Of a DNA stretch of 64,000 nucleotides, positions 7,802-16,721 are shown one piece after another. The notes beneath the pieces were generated by a model, which made no database searches, had not been told where the DNA came from, and worked only from the letters and a program-made list of their open reading frames with translations. The stretch's first letter is position 1. Every line of letters starts with the position of its first letter. The position numbers and the translations under genes are program-made. Source of the stretch: Enemella evansiae (GTDB taxonomy: Bacteria > Actinomycetota > Actinomycetes > Propionibacteriales > Propionibacteriaceae); the NCBI RefSeq assembly GCF_002250705.1, contig NZ_NMVP01000001.1, positions 186,001 through 250,000 on the forward strand, written 5' to 3'.

Positions 7802-9418
7802 GTGGGCGTTTCGAGGAAAGTGGCAGTCGCAGCAGCGCTGACCGCTGCGCTGCTGGCCCTGCCGGGCTGCGCGCCGGCCGGCCAGTCGGGGGGCGCCGGT
7901 GGCCAGGGCGGCCAGGGCGGCGAGGCGAACAAGAACTTCAGCTTCTACCTCTACCAGAAGGCCACCGGGATCAACCCCTACGACGCCGGTGGCGGTGCCG
8001 ACCAGACCCTGGTGCACCTGGTCTTCCAGCCGCTGCTCACCTGGGCCAACGGCAAGTACGAGGGCCGGCTCGCCGAGTCCTGGGACTTCGCCCAGGACGG
8101 CAAGACGTTCACCTTCAACCTGAAGAAGGACGGCAAGTGGAGTGACGGCAAGCCGATCACCGCACCCGACCTGAAGTGGGCGCTGGAGAGCCACCTGGAC
8201 AAGAAGACCGGTTCCTACATCAACGGCTACCTCGGCTCGGTCAAGGGCGCCCAGGAGTTCCGCAACGGTCAGGCGCAGGAGGTCACCGGCATCACCGCGC
8301 CCGATGACACCACGCTGAAGATCGAGCTGAACACCCCGAACGTCGGCTTCCCGGCGCTGCTCACCGAGGCGGCGCTCGCGCCCAAGCACGTCTACGAGTC
8401 GATCCCGCGGGACCAGTGGAAGGGCAACCAGGCCTTCCGCGAGCCCAAGGTCGGCAGCGGCCCGTTCCTGTTCAGCCGGTGGATCTCCGACGATCAGACC
8501 GAGTTCACCGCCAACCCGGGTTACGTCCCCAAGCCGAAGATGGACAAGGTCTACGCCAAGTACCTGACCGGGGACGTGGCGGCCGCGCAGCTCGGCACCG
8601 GTGAGATCGACGCCGCCGAGATCCCGGCCGCCGATGTGAAGTCGATGAAGTCCGACCCGAACATCACCGTGGTGCAGAAGCCGGGCAACCGGGCGATGAC
8701 CCTGCACACCGTGGTCACCCCGACCAGCAAGCTGAAGGATCAGAAGGTCCGGCAGGCGATCATGTACGCCATCGACCGGCAGGGCATCGTCGACTCGGTG
8801 ATCGGTGGCGAGGGCAAGGCCCTCGATGCCTACCTGTTCGCCCCCGACTGGGTGGTCCCGCCGAACAAGAATCCCTACAACCGGGACGTGAACAAGGCCA
8901 AGCAGCTGCTCCAGGAGGCCAACTGGGATCCGAACACCGAGGTGAACCTGCAGATCGTGCCCGGGCAGGCGGACCGCGACGCGGTGATGCGGATCGTGGT
9001 CGGCAATCTGACCGAGGCCGGTATCAAGGCCAAGATCACCCCGGTGACGGCGGCCGACAGCGGCAAGCTCGTCACCGACGGCACCTTCGATGTCCTGATC
9101 AGCCCGCTGACCATGGCCGTCCCCGAACCGTCCCTGCTGGCCACCCGCGTCACCTGCGCACAGCGGTCCCCGAACGGGGCCAACATCGCCCGCTACTGCA
9201 ACCCGGAGCTGGACGCGCTGATGGCCGAGGGGCAGTCGACCGACGACCAGGCCAAGCGGCAGCAGGCGTACCAGAAGGCGTACATGATCCTGAACACCGA
9301 CGTGATGAACTTCCCGCTCTATTCCCCGACGCTGAACTGGGGCACCGGGAAGTCGGTCAACGGTTTCGACCCATCGGCGAACCCGATCACCGCCACCGCC
9401 GCACAGTGGGGCAAGTGA
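7802..9418 (+). CDS. ABC transporter substrate-binding lipoprotein, family 5 (oligo/dipeptide type)
   Basis: A 538-residue lipoprotein. GTG at 7802 follows AAGGAGGA by about 5 bases; upstream in-frame sequence lacks a ribosome site. The signal peptide VAVAAALTAALLALPGC has lipobox LPGC, then a Gly/Gln-rich linker. The mature part is an SBP family 5 protein: LVFQPLLTWANGKYEGRLAE, the motif VGSGPFLFSRWISDDQ, MYAIDRQGIVDSVIGG and the C-terminal domain. It captures peptides or related solutes outside the membrane for the permeases encoded downstream. It is paralogous to the orphan protein at 14979. A perfect 12-bp hairpin without a U-tract follows the gene, as expected where the binding protein is made in excess over the permease. 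Confidence 0.92.
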   Translation: MGVSRKVAVAAALTAALLALPGCAPAGQSGGAGGQGGQGGEANKNFSFYLYQKATGINPYDAGGGADQTLVHLVFQPLLTWANGKYEGRLAESWDFAQDGKTFTFNLKKDGKWSDGKPITAPDLKWALESHLDKKTGSYINGYLGSVKGAQEFRNGQAQEVTGITAPDDTTLKIELNTPNVGFPALLTEAALAPKHVYESIPRDQWKGNQAFREPKVGSGPFLFSRWISDDQTEFTANPGYVPKPKMDKVYAKYLTGDVAAAQLGTGEIDAAEIPAADVKSMKSDPNITVVQKPGNRAMTLHTVVTPTSKLKDQKVRQAIMYAIDRQGIVDSVIGGEGKALDAYLFAPDWVVPPNKNPYNRDVNKAKQLLQEANWDPNTEVNLQIVPGQADRDAVMRIVVGNLTEAGIKAKITPVTAADSGKLVTDGTFDVLISPLTMAVPEPSLLATRVTCAQRSPNGANIARYCNPELDALMAEGQSTDDQAKRQQAYQKAYMILNTDVMNFPLYSPTLNWGTGKSVNGFDPSANPITATAAQWGK

Positions 9419-9437
9419 CCGCCTGACCCGATAACCA

Positions 9438-9471
9438 TGATCGGCCGGCTCTGAACGGGGCCGGCCGATCA
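9438..9471 (+). promoter_or_regulatory. Intercistronic stem-loop between binding protein and permease
   Basis: TGATCGGCCGGC pairs perfectly over 12 bp with GCCGGCCGATCA around a 10-base loop; there is no U-run. This fits an RNA stabiliser or partial terminator that raises binding-protein over permease mRNA. Confidence 0.6.
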
Positions 9472-9502
9472 CGGCCGAAACCGACCGCGGAGAAGGAGAC
9501 GG

Positions 9503-10459
9503 ATGCTCCGGTTCGTCCTGAAGCGCCTCGCCGTCAGTGTGGTGACGCTGTTCCTGATCAGCATCCTGCTGTTCCTGCTGATCCGGAACGCCCCCGGCGA
9601 CCCGATCGAGATGTACTACGACCCGATCACCTTCACCGGCCCCGACCGGGAGGAGATGATCGCGATGGCCCGGGCCCGGCTCGGCCTGGACCAGCCGCTG
9701 GTGGTGCAGTATTTCGTCTGGCTCGGTGACGCGCTCACCGGCAACCTCGGCCGCTCGTTGGCCGACGGCCGGGCCGTGGCCACGGTGCTCGGGGAGCGGC
9801 TGCAGAACTCACTGGCACTGATCATCCCGGCACTGCTCCTGCAGGTGGTGATCGGCCTGCTCAGCGGTGTCTGGTCGGCGCTGCGCCGCAACAAGCCGGT
9901 CGACTACGTGATCTCCTTCGCCTCCCTGCTCTGGCTCTGCGTCCCGCCCTTCTTCGCCGGCCTGATCGCGATCTACGTCTTCGGCCTCAAGCTGCGCTGG
10001 CTGCCCACCTCGGGGATGAACGCCCCCGATCCGACGGTCTTCGAGGGCCTGCGGCACCTGATCCTGCCGGCGCTGCTGCTCGGCATGCAGGGCGCGGCGG
10101 TCTATCAGCGCTACACCCGCTCCTCGATGCTGGACGTGCTCGGCCAGGACTTCATCACCACCGCCCGCTCCAAGGGCCTCAGCAACCTGCGGATCACCTG
10201 GCGGCACGCGGTGCACAACGCGCTCATCCCGATCATCGCGGTGATCGCGGTGAACGTCCCGACGATGTTCGGCGGCGCGGTGATCATCGAGCAGATCTTC
10301 GCCTGGCCGGGCCTCGGGCGACTCGCGGTGGACTCCATCACCGGCCGCGACTATCCGATGCTGATGGGCTTCGTGATGTTCATCGCGATCCTGGTCGTGA
10401 TCGCGAACCTGGTCGCCGACCTGCTCTATGCCGTCATCGATCCCCGGATCCGGGTCTAG
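9503..10459 (+). CDS. Peptide ABC transporter permease, DppB/OppB type
   Basis: A 318-residue inner-membrane protein of the DppB/OppB class. It begins with MLRFVLKRLAVSVVTLFLIS, a membrane segment preceded by a short basic start, then has the periplasmic stretch RNAPGDPIEMYYDP, and ends PRIRV. The EAA-type loop that contacts the ATPases is DFITTARSKGLSNLRITWRH (about residues 213-232). Six membrane segments are expected. Preceded by GGAGAAGGAG. It forms the channel with the next gene product; the stop is 12 bases before that start. Confidence 0.93.
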   Translation: MLRFVLKRLAVSVVTLFLISILLFLLIRNAPGDPIEMYYDPITFTGPDREEMIAMARARLGLDQPLVVQYFVWLGDALTGNLGRSLADGRAVATVLGERLQNSLALIIPALLLQVVIGLLSGVWSALRRNKPVDYVISFASLLWLCVPPFFAGLIAIYVFGLKLRWLPTSGMNAPDPTVFEGLRHLILPALLLGMQGAAVYQRYTRSSMLDVLGQDFITTARSKGLSNLRITWRHAVHNALIPIIAVIAVNVPTMFGGAVIIEQIFAWPGLGRLAVDSITGRDYPMLMGFVMFIAILVVIANLVADLLYAVIDPRIRV

Positions 10460-10471
10460 GAGGCCGAACCG

Positions 10472-11404
10472 ATGAGTGAACCGATCACCGGTGCGTCCGG
10501 CATCAACGACCCGACACCCGCGGTCGCCGGCGCGAGTGGCGATGCCGACGGCAGCGAACTCACCCCGCGCCAGCTCGCCTGGCGCCGCTTCCGCAGCCAC
10601 AAGATGGCGATGGTCGGCGCGGTCGTGCTGATCCTGTTCCTGCTGGCCGCCTTCCTCGGCCCGCTGCTCTATCGCGTCGACCCGTACGCCGTGGACACCG
10701 CCTCCTATCGGTTGCCGCCGGCCCCCGGGCACCCGCTGGGCACCGACTCGGCGGGCCGCGATGTGCTCGCCCGGCTGCTCTCCGGCGGCCGGATCTCGCT
10801 GACCATCGGGTTGGCCGCCTCCTTCATCGCGACCGTGCTCGGCATCATCCTGGGCATCGTCGGCGGCTACTTCCGCGGCTGGATCGATGCGCTGCTGAGC
10901 CGGATCGCCGAGGTCTTCCAGAGCTTCCCGCTGATGATCGTGATCATCGTCATCGTGGCCTTCTTCGGCTCCGGGGTGCTGCGGATGATCCTGATGCTCG
11001 GCCTGCTGCTGTGGACCCAGTCCTTCCGGGTCACCCGCAGCGTCACCCTGCAGCTGCGGGAACAGGACTCGGTGCAGGCCGTCGAGGGGCTCGGCGGCAC
11101 TCCCTTCCACATATTGCTCAAACACATGGTGCCGGCGGTGCTGCCGCACGCCTCGGTCACCTTCACCCTGCTCACCGCCCAGGTGATCGGCACCGAGGCC
11201 GCGCTGTCCTTCCTCGGCCTCGGCGTACCACCACCCACCCCGAGCTGGGGTTCGATGATCTCCGAGGCGCAGAGCCTGCGGATCCTGCAGTCGATGCCGT
11301 GGATGTGGCTGCCGCCGGGGTTGGCGATCGCGCTGACCGTGCTCGCGGTGAACTTCGTCGGCGACGGCCTGCGGGACGCCTTCGACCCGAAGCAGGTGCG
11401 CTGA
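10472..11404 (+). CDS. Peptide ABC transporter permease, DppC/OppC type
   Basis: A 310-residue partner permease. An N-terminal cytoplasmic stretch of about 45 residues precedes the OppC-type segment LAWRRFRSHKMAMVGAVVL. The family motif HPLGTDSAGRDVLARLLSGG (about residues 88-107) is complete, and the EAA loop is AVEGLGGTPFHILLKHMVPA. Six membrane segments. AGGAGG lies 8 bases before the ATG. Its stop overlaps the next ATG by one base, so translation of the ATPase is coupled. Confidence 0.93.
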   Translation: MSEPITGASGINDPTPAVAGASGDADGSELTPRQLAWRRFRSHKMAMVGAVVLILFLLAAFLGPLLYRVDPYAVDTASYRLPPAPGHPLGTDSAGRDVLARLLSGGRISLTIGLAASFIATVLGIILGIVGGYFRGWIDALLSRIAEVFQSFPLMIVIIVIVAFFGSGVLRMILMLGLLLWTQSFRVTRSVTLQLREQDSVQAVEGLGGTPFHILLKHMVPAVLPHASVTFTLLTAQVIGTEAALSFLGLGVPPPTPSWGSMISEAQSLRILQSMPWMWLPPGLAIALTVLAVNFVGDGLRDAFDPKQVR

Positions 11405-12456
11405 TGAGCGCGGCAGCCAACTCCGACGCCCTGCTGCGGCTGGAGAACATCACCACCGAGTTCAGCACCCTCAACGGCCTGGTCCGCGGCGTCAACGGCG
11501 CCAGCTATCAGGTACGCCCGGGGGAGACCCTCGGCGTGGTCGGCGAATCCGGCTCCGGCAAATCGGTCACCGTCATGTCGGCGCTCGGGTTGCTGCCGGA
11601 ATCGGCGAAGGTCGTCGCCGGGCACGCCTGGTTCGACGGTGCCGACCTGCTGACGATGTCGCAGCGCCGGCGGGCCGAGGTGCGCGGCGGGGAGATCGGG
11701 ATGATCTTCCAGGACCCGATGACCGCCCTCAACCCGGTGATGACGATCGGCGCCCAGATCGATGAGACGCTGCGCCGGCACTCACCGGATCTGCGGACGA
11801 AGGCCCAGCGTCGGGACCGGATCATCGAGCTGCTCACCGAGGTCGGCATCCCCGCCCCCAGACAGCGCATCGACCAGTACCCGCACCAGTTCTCCGGCGG
11901 CATGCGGCAGCGCGCGATGATCGCGATCGCGATCGCCAACCGGCCTAAGCTGGTGATCGCCGACGAACCGACCACCGCGCTCGACGTCACCGTGCAGGCG
12001 CAGATCCTGGAACTGCTGCAGAAGCTGCAGGACGACTACGGTGCGGCGCTGGTGATGATCACCCACGACCTCGGGGTGATCGCCGAGGTCGCCAGATATG
12101 TGGTGGTGATGTACGCCGGCCGGGTCGTCGAGGAGGCACCGGTCGACGACATCTTCCACGCCCCCCGCCACCCCTACACCGTCGGGCTGCTGGAATCCCT
12201 GCCGCGGGTCGACGACCGCCGCGAGCAGCTGCACGCGATCGCCGGCCAGCCGCCGGACCCGCGGTTCCTGCCCGAGGGGTGCGCGTTCCAGCTGCGCTGC
12301 CGACTGAGCAACGGGCGCACCGAATGCCAGACCCAGCCGCCGCTGGCCGAGGTCGGGCCGGCCCACCGCTCGGCCTGCCACTTCCACGCCGAGCTGGACG
12401 GATTGGACCCCAGCCTGATCACCCCGACCGGGACAGCACGGGAGGACGCGTCGTGA
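11404..12456 (+). CDS. Peptide ABC transporter ATPase, DppD/OppD type
   Basis: A 350-residue ATPase. Walker A is GESGSGKS (residues 47-54), the signature is FSGGMRQRAMIAIAIANRP, Walker B is KLVIADEPTTALD, the switch His is in MITHDLGVIAEVA. The C-terminal oligopeptide_HPY extension is present (HAPRHPYTVGLLESLPRVD, then GCAFQLRCRLS), with the Cys cluster GC-x4-RC-x-C-x10-C that may bind an iron-sulphur centre in this family. The start overlaps the permease stop and the stop overlaps the next gene as GTGA, so five genes form one operon. Confidence 0.94.
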   Translation: MSAAANSDALLRLENITTEFSTLNGLVRGVNGASYQVRPGETLGVVGESGSGKSVTVMSALGLLPESAKVVAGHAWFDGADLLTMSQRRRAEVRGGEIGMIFQDPMTALNPVMTIGAQIDETLRRHSPDLRTKAQRRDRIIELLTEVGIPAPRQRIDQYPHQFSGGMRQRAMIAIAIANRPKLVIADEPTTALDVTVQAQILELLQKLQDDYGAALVMITHDLGVIAEVARYVVVMYAGRVVEEAPVDDIFHAPRHPYTVGLLESLPRVDDRREQLHAIAGQPPDPRFLPEGCAFQLRCRLSNGRTECQTQPPLAEVGPAHRSACHFHAELDGLDPSLITPTGTAREDAS

Positions 12457-13493
12457 GCACCAGTGTGGCCGAACAGACCCCCACCGAGGGCGCGGGCGGG
12501 CGTACCGACGACCTGCTGCTCAGGGTCGATCATCTGGTCAAGCATTTCCAGGTCGGCGGCGGATTCATGAAGAAGCCGACAACGGTGTACGCGGTCAACG
12601 ACATCTCCTTCGACCTGCGCCGCGGCGAGACCCTGGCGCTGGTGGGGGAGTCCGGCTGCGGCAAGACCACCGTCGGCAAGACGCTGATGGGCTTCTATCA
12701 GCCCACCTCCGGCTCGGTCCGCTTCGACGGCCGCGAGATCGGCGGCCTGTCGCGGCGCGAGCTGCGCAGCGTACGCCGGGACATGCAGTTCGTCTTCCAG
12801 GACCCGTACGCCTCGCTGCCGGCCCGCTCCACGGTGCAGGACATCCTCACCGAACCGCTGGAGATCCACGGCATCGGCGACCGTTCCGCGCGGATCCGCC
12901 GGGCCCGGGAACTCCTGGAGCTGGTCGGGCTGCGTTCGGCACTGGCATCGCGCTATCCGCACGAGTTCTCCGGCGGTCAGCGGCAGCGGATCGGGATCGC
13001 CCGCGCGCTCGCCCTGGAACCGAAGATGCTGGTGCTCGACGAACCGGTCTCCGCGCTCGACGTGTCGGTGCAGGCGCAGGTGGTGAACCTGCTGGAGCGG
13101 CTGCAGCAGGAGCTGGACCTGGGGTATGTCTTCATCGCCCATGACCTCGGCGTGGTCCGTCACATCTCCGACCGGATCGCGGTGATGTATCTCGGCTCGA
13201 TCGTCGAATACGGCGCGGCGGGCGACATCTTCACCGACCCGCAGCACCCCTACACCCAGGCGCTGCTCTCGGCGGTCCCGATCCCCGACCCCCGCCGCAA
13301 GGGGATGGCGCGCCGCCGGCTGCTGGTCGGCGACCTGCCCTCGCCGACCACCGAGCCCGCCGGCTGCCCGTTCCGGGGACGCTGCTGGCGCGCCCAGGAC
13401 ATCTGCGCCACCGACAAGCCGCCGCTGGAACTCTCGGAATCCGGTGCCGAGGTCGCCTGCCACTTCCCGGGGCCGGAGCGGCCCGCCGCCTGA
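12453..13493 (+). CDS. Peptide ABC transporter ATPase, DppF/OppF type
   Basis: A 346-residue second ATPase. Walker [10 protein letters not shown], signature [19 protein letters not shown], Walker [13 protein letters not shown], switch His in [13 protein letters not shown], and the C-terminal HPY extension ([19 protein letters not shown], then [15 protein letters not shown]). The GTG at 12453 overlaps the previous stop as GTGA and is preferred to the internal methionine. It completes the binding protein-permease-permease-ATPase-ATPase operon. The stop is followed 30 bases later by a 76-bp palindromic repeat that may help end transcription, since no U-tract terminator is seen. Confidence 0.94.
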   Translation: MSTSVAEQTPTEGAGGRTDDLLLRVDHLVKHFQVGGGFMKKPTTVYAVNDISFDLRRGETLALVGESGCGKTTVGKTLMGFYQPTSGSVRFDGREIGGLSRRELRSVRRDMQFVFQDPYASLPARSTVQDILTEPLEIHGIGDRSARIRRARELLELVGLRSALASRYPHEFSGGQRQRIGIARALALEPKMLVLDEPVSALDVSVQAQVVNLLERLQQELDLGYVFIAHDLGVVRHISDRIAVMYLGSIVEYGAAGDIFTDPQHPYTQALLSAVPIPDPRRKGMARRRLLVGDLPSPTTEPAGCPFRGRCWRAQDICATDKPPLELSESGAEVACHFPGPERPAA

Positions 13494-13523
13494 GGCGTGG
13501 CCCTCGGGCGTACCCCCCGACCC

Positions 13524-13599
13524 GCGATCCATCGAATCCAGGGTGCATCCCCCTCACCCTGCAGGATGCGCGGGGTGTACGCAGGATTCGATGGATCGC
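13524..13599. repeat. 76-bp interspersed palindrome, copy 1
   Basis: Ends are perfect 16-bp inverted repeats: GCGATCCATCGAATCC and its exact complement. The 44-base interior contains GGGTGCATCC and GGATGCGC, a second inner pairing. Same length and ends as copies at 21931, 34083 and 40672. It lies between the last transporter gene and rimM. No flanking target duplication is evident. Confidence 0.92.
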
Positions 13600-13624
13600 A
13601 GCAGGGGGTGGGAGGATGACCCCC

Positions 13625-14179
13625 ATGCCGCAGGCATCGACCAACCCACCCAGCGAGGAACCGACCGTCGAGGTACGCGTCGGCCGGATCGGCCGCGCCC
13701 ACGGGATCCGCGGCGAACTGACCGTGGAACCGCTCACCGACGAACCCGACCGCCGCTTCGCCACCGACACCCGGTTGCGGGAGGAGGGCGCCCGGCGCGA
13801 GTTCACCGTGACCGGCTCGCGCTGGCACTCCGGCCGGCTGCTGATCCGGCTCGCCGAGGCCGCCGACCGCAACGCCGCCGAGGCGCTGCGCGGGGTGCTG
13901 CTGGTCGCCGACGTGCCGACCGATCAACCGCCGGCCGCCGACGACGAGTTCTGGGACCGCGACCTGGTCGGCCTGCAGGTACGCCGCCACGACGGCACCC
14001 CCGCCGGCCGGATCACCCGGGTCCAGCACGGCCCCCAGGACCTGCTGGAGATCCGCACCGACAGCGGTGCGACCCGGCTGGTGCCCTTCGTCGAACAACT
14101 CGTCGTCGAGGTCGACCCGGCCGCCGGGTTCTGCCGGCTGGCCGATGTCGACGGGCTGCTGGAGGACCTCGATGAGTGA
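13625..14179 (+). CDS. rimM: Ribosome maturation factor RimM
   Basis: A 184-residue assembly factor for the 30S head that binds S19 and assists 16S processing. The N-terminal beta-barrel starts [20 protein letters not shown], the family signature; the C-terminal PRC-barrel is [16 protein letters not shown] through [15 protein letters not shown]. An ATG at 13616 is also in frame, but GGAGG (13611-13615) abuts it with no spacing, whereas it sits 9 bases before the ATG at 13625, so the later start is preferred. The gene overlaps trmD by 8 bases; that pairing is conserved across bacteria. Confidence 0.95.
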   Translation: MPQASTNPPSEEPTVEVRVGRIGRAHGIRGELTVEPLTDEPDRRFATDTRLREEGARREFTVTGSRWHSGRLLIRLAEAADRNAAEALRGVLLVADVPTDQPPAADDEFWDRDLVGLQVRRHDGTPAGRITRVQHGPQDLLEIRTDSGATRLVPFVEQLVVEVDPAAGFCRLADVDGLLEDLDE

Positions 14180-14894
14180 GCCGAGCCCGGACCCCGGGCT
14201 CCGCCTCGATCTGGTCTCGATCTTCCCCGACTATTTCGCGCCGCTGCAGCTCTCCCTGGTGGGGAAGGCGATCCAGACCGGCATCGTCTCGGTCGGCGTA
14301 CACGATCTGCGGCAGTGGACCACCGACCGGCACCGCACCGTCGACGACACCCCCTACGGCGGCGGCGCCGGGATGGTGATGAAACCCGAGCCCTGGGGTG
14401 AGGCCCTGGACGCGCTGGCGACCGCGGGCAGCACCCTGGTCGTGCCCAGCCCGTCGGGGGAGCGGTTCAGCCAGCCGGCGGCGTACGAGCTCGCCGACGC
14501 CGGCCACCTGATCTTCGCCTGCGGACGCTACGAGGGCATCGACGCCCGGGTGATGGCGTACGCCCGGGAACGGATGCCGGTGCGGGAGCTGAGCCTGGGC
14601 GACTACGTGCTGAACGGCGGCGAGGTCGCCAGCCTGGTGATGATCGAGGCCATCGTCCGGCTGCTGCCCGGGGTGATCGGCAACCCCGAGTCGCTGACCG
14701 AGGAATCGCACAGCGCCGGCCACGACCGGCTGCTCGAATACCCCGTCTACACCAAGCCGCCGAGCTGGCGCGGCCTCGCGGTGCCCGAGGTGCTGTTCTC
14801 CGGCCACCACGCGCAGATCGCCGACTGGCGCCGCCAGCAGGCGGTCGAACTCACCCGGCGCCGCCGACCGGATCTGCTGGCCGATGGCCCCTAG
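14172..14894 (+). CDS. trmD: tRNA (guanine-N1)-methyltransferase
   Basis: A 240-residue SPOUT enzyme that methylates G37 of tRNAs next to the anticodon, preventing frameshifting. The start [20 protein letters not shown], the [14 protein letters not shown] segment, the trefoil-knot SAM site [11 protein letters not shown] and [15 protein letters not shown], and the C-terminal [18 protein letters not shown] motif (here [13 protein letters not shown]) are all present. The start lies in the last codons of rimM, indicating coupling. The stop overlaps a TAGGAT box that probably starts the next transcript. Confidence 0.96.
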   Translation: MSEPSPDPGLRLDLVSIFPDYFAPLQLSLVGKAIQTGIVSVGVHDLRQWTTDRHRTVDDTPYGGGAGMVMKPEPWGEALDALATAGSTLVVPSPSGERFSQPAAYELADAGHLIFACGRYEGIDARVMAYARERMPVRELSLGDYVLNGGEVASLVMIEAIVRLLPGVIGNPESLTEESHSAGHDRLLEYPVYTKPPSWRGLAVPEVLFSGHHAQIADWRRQQAVELTRRRRPDLLADGP

Positions 14895-14897
14895 GAT
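14892..14897 (+). promoter_or_regulatory. Candidate -10 box for the orphan binding-protein gene
   Basis: TAGGAT overlaps the trmD stop codon; it would give a leader of about 75 bases before the start at 14979. Confidence 0.4.
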
Positions 14898-14978
14898 GGC
14901 AGCGGCCCGGATCGGGGACACCGGCCAGCACCGGGAAGACCGAACCCGGGCAGACACAGGGAAGGAAGCCCAGAACCG

Positions 14979-16571
14979 ATGCGGGAACCCATGCGCGGCC
15001 GGTTGATGCTCGCGGCGGTCGTCGCGCTCCTGCTGACCGTGGTCGGCTGCGCCCCGGTCTCACCGGAGGTGGCGGCCCGGGCCCGCGCCCCCAAGCAGGG
15101 ACCGGTCGGGCAGATGGCCTTCCAGTTGCCCGAGCGGGCCACCTCGTTCAACCCCTTCGCCGGTGCCGACACCGCCGAGGGAATGCTCGCCGCGGCCCAG
15201 TTCCAGCCGCTGCTGAGCAACATCGACGGCAAGATGATGCCGCGGATGGCCGACCGCTGGCAGGTCACCGACGACGGCTCCGGGCTGGTGGTGACGCTGC
15301 GCCGGGACTGGTGGAGCGATGAGATCCGGATGTCGGCCAATGACCTGATCTGGACCATCGAGCAGCACCTGAAGCCGGAGAACCGGTCGCCGCTGGCCCC
15401 AGCCCTGATGCAGCTGGCCGGCGCCGCCGATTTCGCCACCGGGCGCAGCGAGCGGATCTCCGGCCTGGTCGCCCAGACCAACCGGGACGTGGTCTTCACG
15501 CTGACGGCGCCGAACCCGCAGTTCATCGACAACCTCACCCAGCTGGTGGTGCTGCCCGAGCACGTCTACCGCGGCAAGGATCTCAGCGACCCGGCGACCT
15601 TCGCCGAACCGAAGGTGGGCTCGGGGGCGTACCTGTTCGACCGCTGGGAGAGTGACGGCCGGGTGGTGCTGCTGCCCAACCCGCGGGTCCAGCCCTACAC
15701 CCGGATGAACCAGGTGATCGGCGTCCCGGTCACCCCCGACAAGGCGACCGAGAAGCTCCGCGACGGCACCCTGCAGCTCGCCACCGCGCTGCCCGCCCCC
15801 GAGGTGGGCCGGCCGGTCGAGGGATTCCGCAACCAGCAGGCGCCCGGCAACCGGGTGCTGGCGCTCACCGGCCTGCACGGCCGGCTCGCCGACCCGCGGG
15901 TCCGGCAGGGCATGATGTACGCCCTGGACCGCGCCCAGCTGATCGAGCGCTACGCCGGCGGGAACGCTCGGGTGGTCGACTCGCTGATGTTCGCCCCCGA
16001 CTGGGCGACCACCGGCGGCGACCGGTACCGGCCCGACCAGAACCGGGCCCGCGACCTGCTCCGCGCCGGTGGCTGGAAGACCGACGCGCCCTTGCGGATC
16101 ACGGTGCTCTCCGCCGACCCGGATCCGGCGATCTGGGAGGCGATGGCCGACCAGCTCAGCGCCGTCGGGGTGCGCGCCAGCGTCGAGGTGCGCTCGCCGA
16201 GCCGGCGCGCGGCGGTGCTCGCCGATCCCAATGTGGACGCGGTCGTGCAGGCGTACCCGATGCCGGTCCCCGACCCGTCGATGATCACGCCCTGGGTCTC
16301 CTGCGCCACCGCCGGCGACCCGCTCGGCCCCAACCCGGGCGGATACTGCAACCCGAAGGTCGATCAGCTGCTGACCAAGGGGGCCGCCGAGATCGACCCG
16401 GTCGCCCGCGCCGAGAACTACCACCAGGTGGCTCGGTTGCTGACCGAGGAGGTACCGGCCCTGCCGCTGTGGGTTCCCGACGCCGGGCTGCTGGTCAGCA
16501 CCCAGTACTCGGGGGTCAATCCGCTGCTGATGCCGGCCACCTCGATGATCGACTTCTGGGGAGTCGGCTGA
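14979..16571 (+). CDS. Orphan family 5 substrate-binding lipoprotein
   Basis: A 530-residue lipoprotein with signal peptide GRLMLAAVVALLLTVVGC (lipobox VVGC) and a full SBP family 5 fold. It shares order and wording with the protein at 7802: PKVGSGAYLFDRWESDG, MMYALDRAQLIERYAGG, SLMFAPDW, and PDPSMITPWVSCA with GGYCNPKVDQLL near the end. The two are clearly paralogues. No permease or ATPase lies beside it, so it probably feeds the transporter at 9503-13493 or has another role. GGGAAGGAAG precedes the ATG by about 11 bases. The gene separates trmD from its usual downstream neighbour rplS. Confidence 0.88.
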   Translation: MREPMRGRLMLAAVVALLLTVVGCAPVSPEVAARARAPKQGPVGQMAFQLPERATSFNPFAGADTAEGMLAAAQFQPLLSNIDGKMMPRMADRWQVTDDGSGLVVTLRRDWWSDEIRMSANDLIWTIEQHLKPENRSPLAPALMQLAGAADFATGRSERISGLVAQTNRDVVFTLTAPNPQFIDNLTQLVVLPEHVYRGKDLSDPATFAEPKVGSGAYLFDRWESDGRVVLLPNPRVQPYTRMNQVIGVPVTPDKATEKLRDGTLQLATALPAPEVGRPVEGFRNQQAPGNRVLALTGLHGRLADPRVRQGMMYALDRAQLIERYAGGNARVVDSLMFAPDWATTGGDRYRPDQNRARDLLRAGGWKTDAPLRITVLSADPDPAIWEAMADQLSAVGVRASVEVRSPSRRAAVLADPNVDAVVQAYPMPVPDPSMITPWVSCATAGDPLGPNPGGYCNPKVDQLLTKGAAEIDPVARAENYHQVARLLTEEVPALPLWVPDAGLLVSTQYSGVNPLLMPATSMIDFWGVG

Positions 16572-16721
16572 GCCGAACCGACCGGGCGCGGAGCGGTTTC
16601 CGGGTCGTCACCGGGCGCCTCCGCGTGTCGGCCGAATCCGGGCGCCCGGCGCACCTAGCATGACGGCAGCGTGGGGAGTTGGTTCCACGCGGTTGGGCCA
16701 GGAGTCGGGGGATTGCGGATC

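Noticed and set aside
7619..9472. 617-codon open frame antisense to the peptide-binding protein gene
   Set aside because: Composition is Gly/Val/Asp/Arg-rich with no domain; it mirrors the third-base GC of the real gene.
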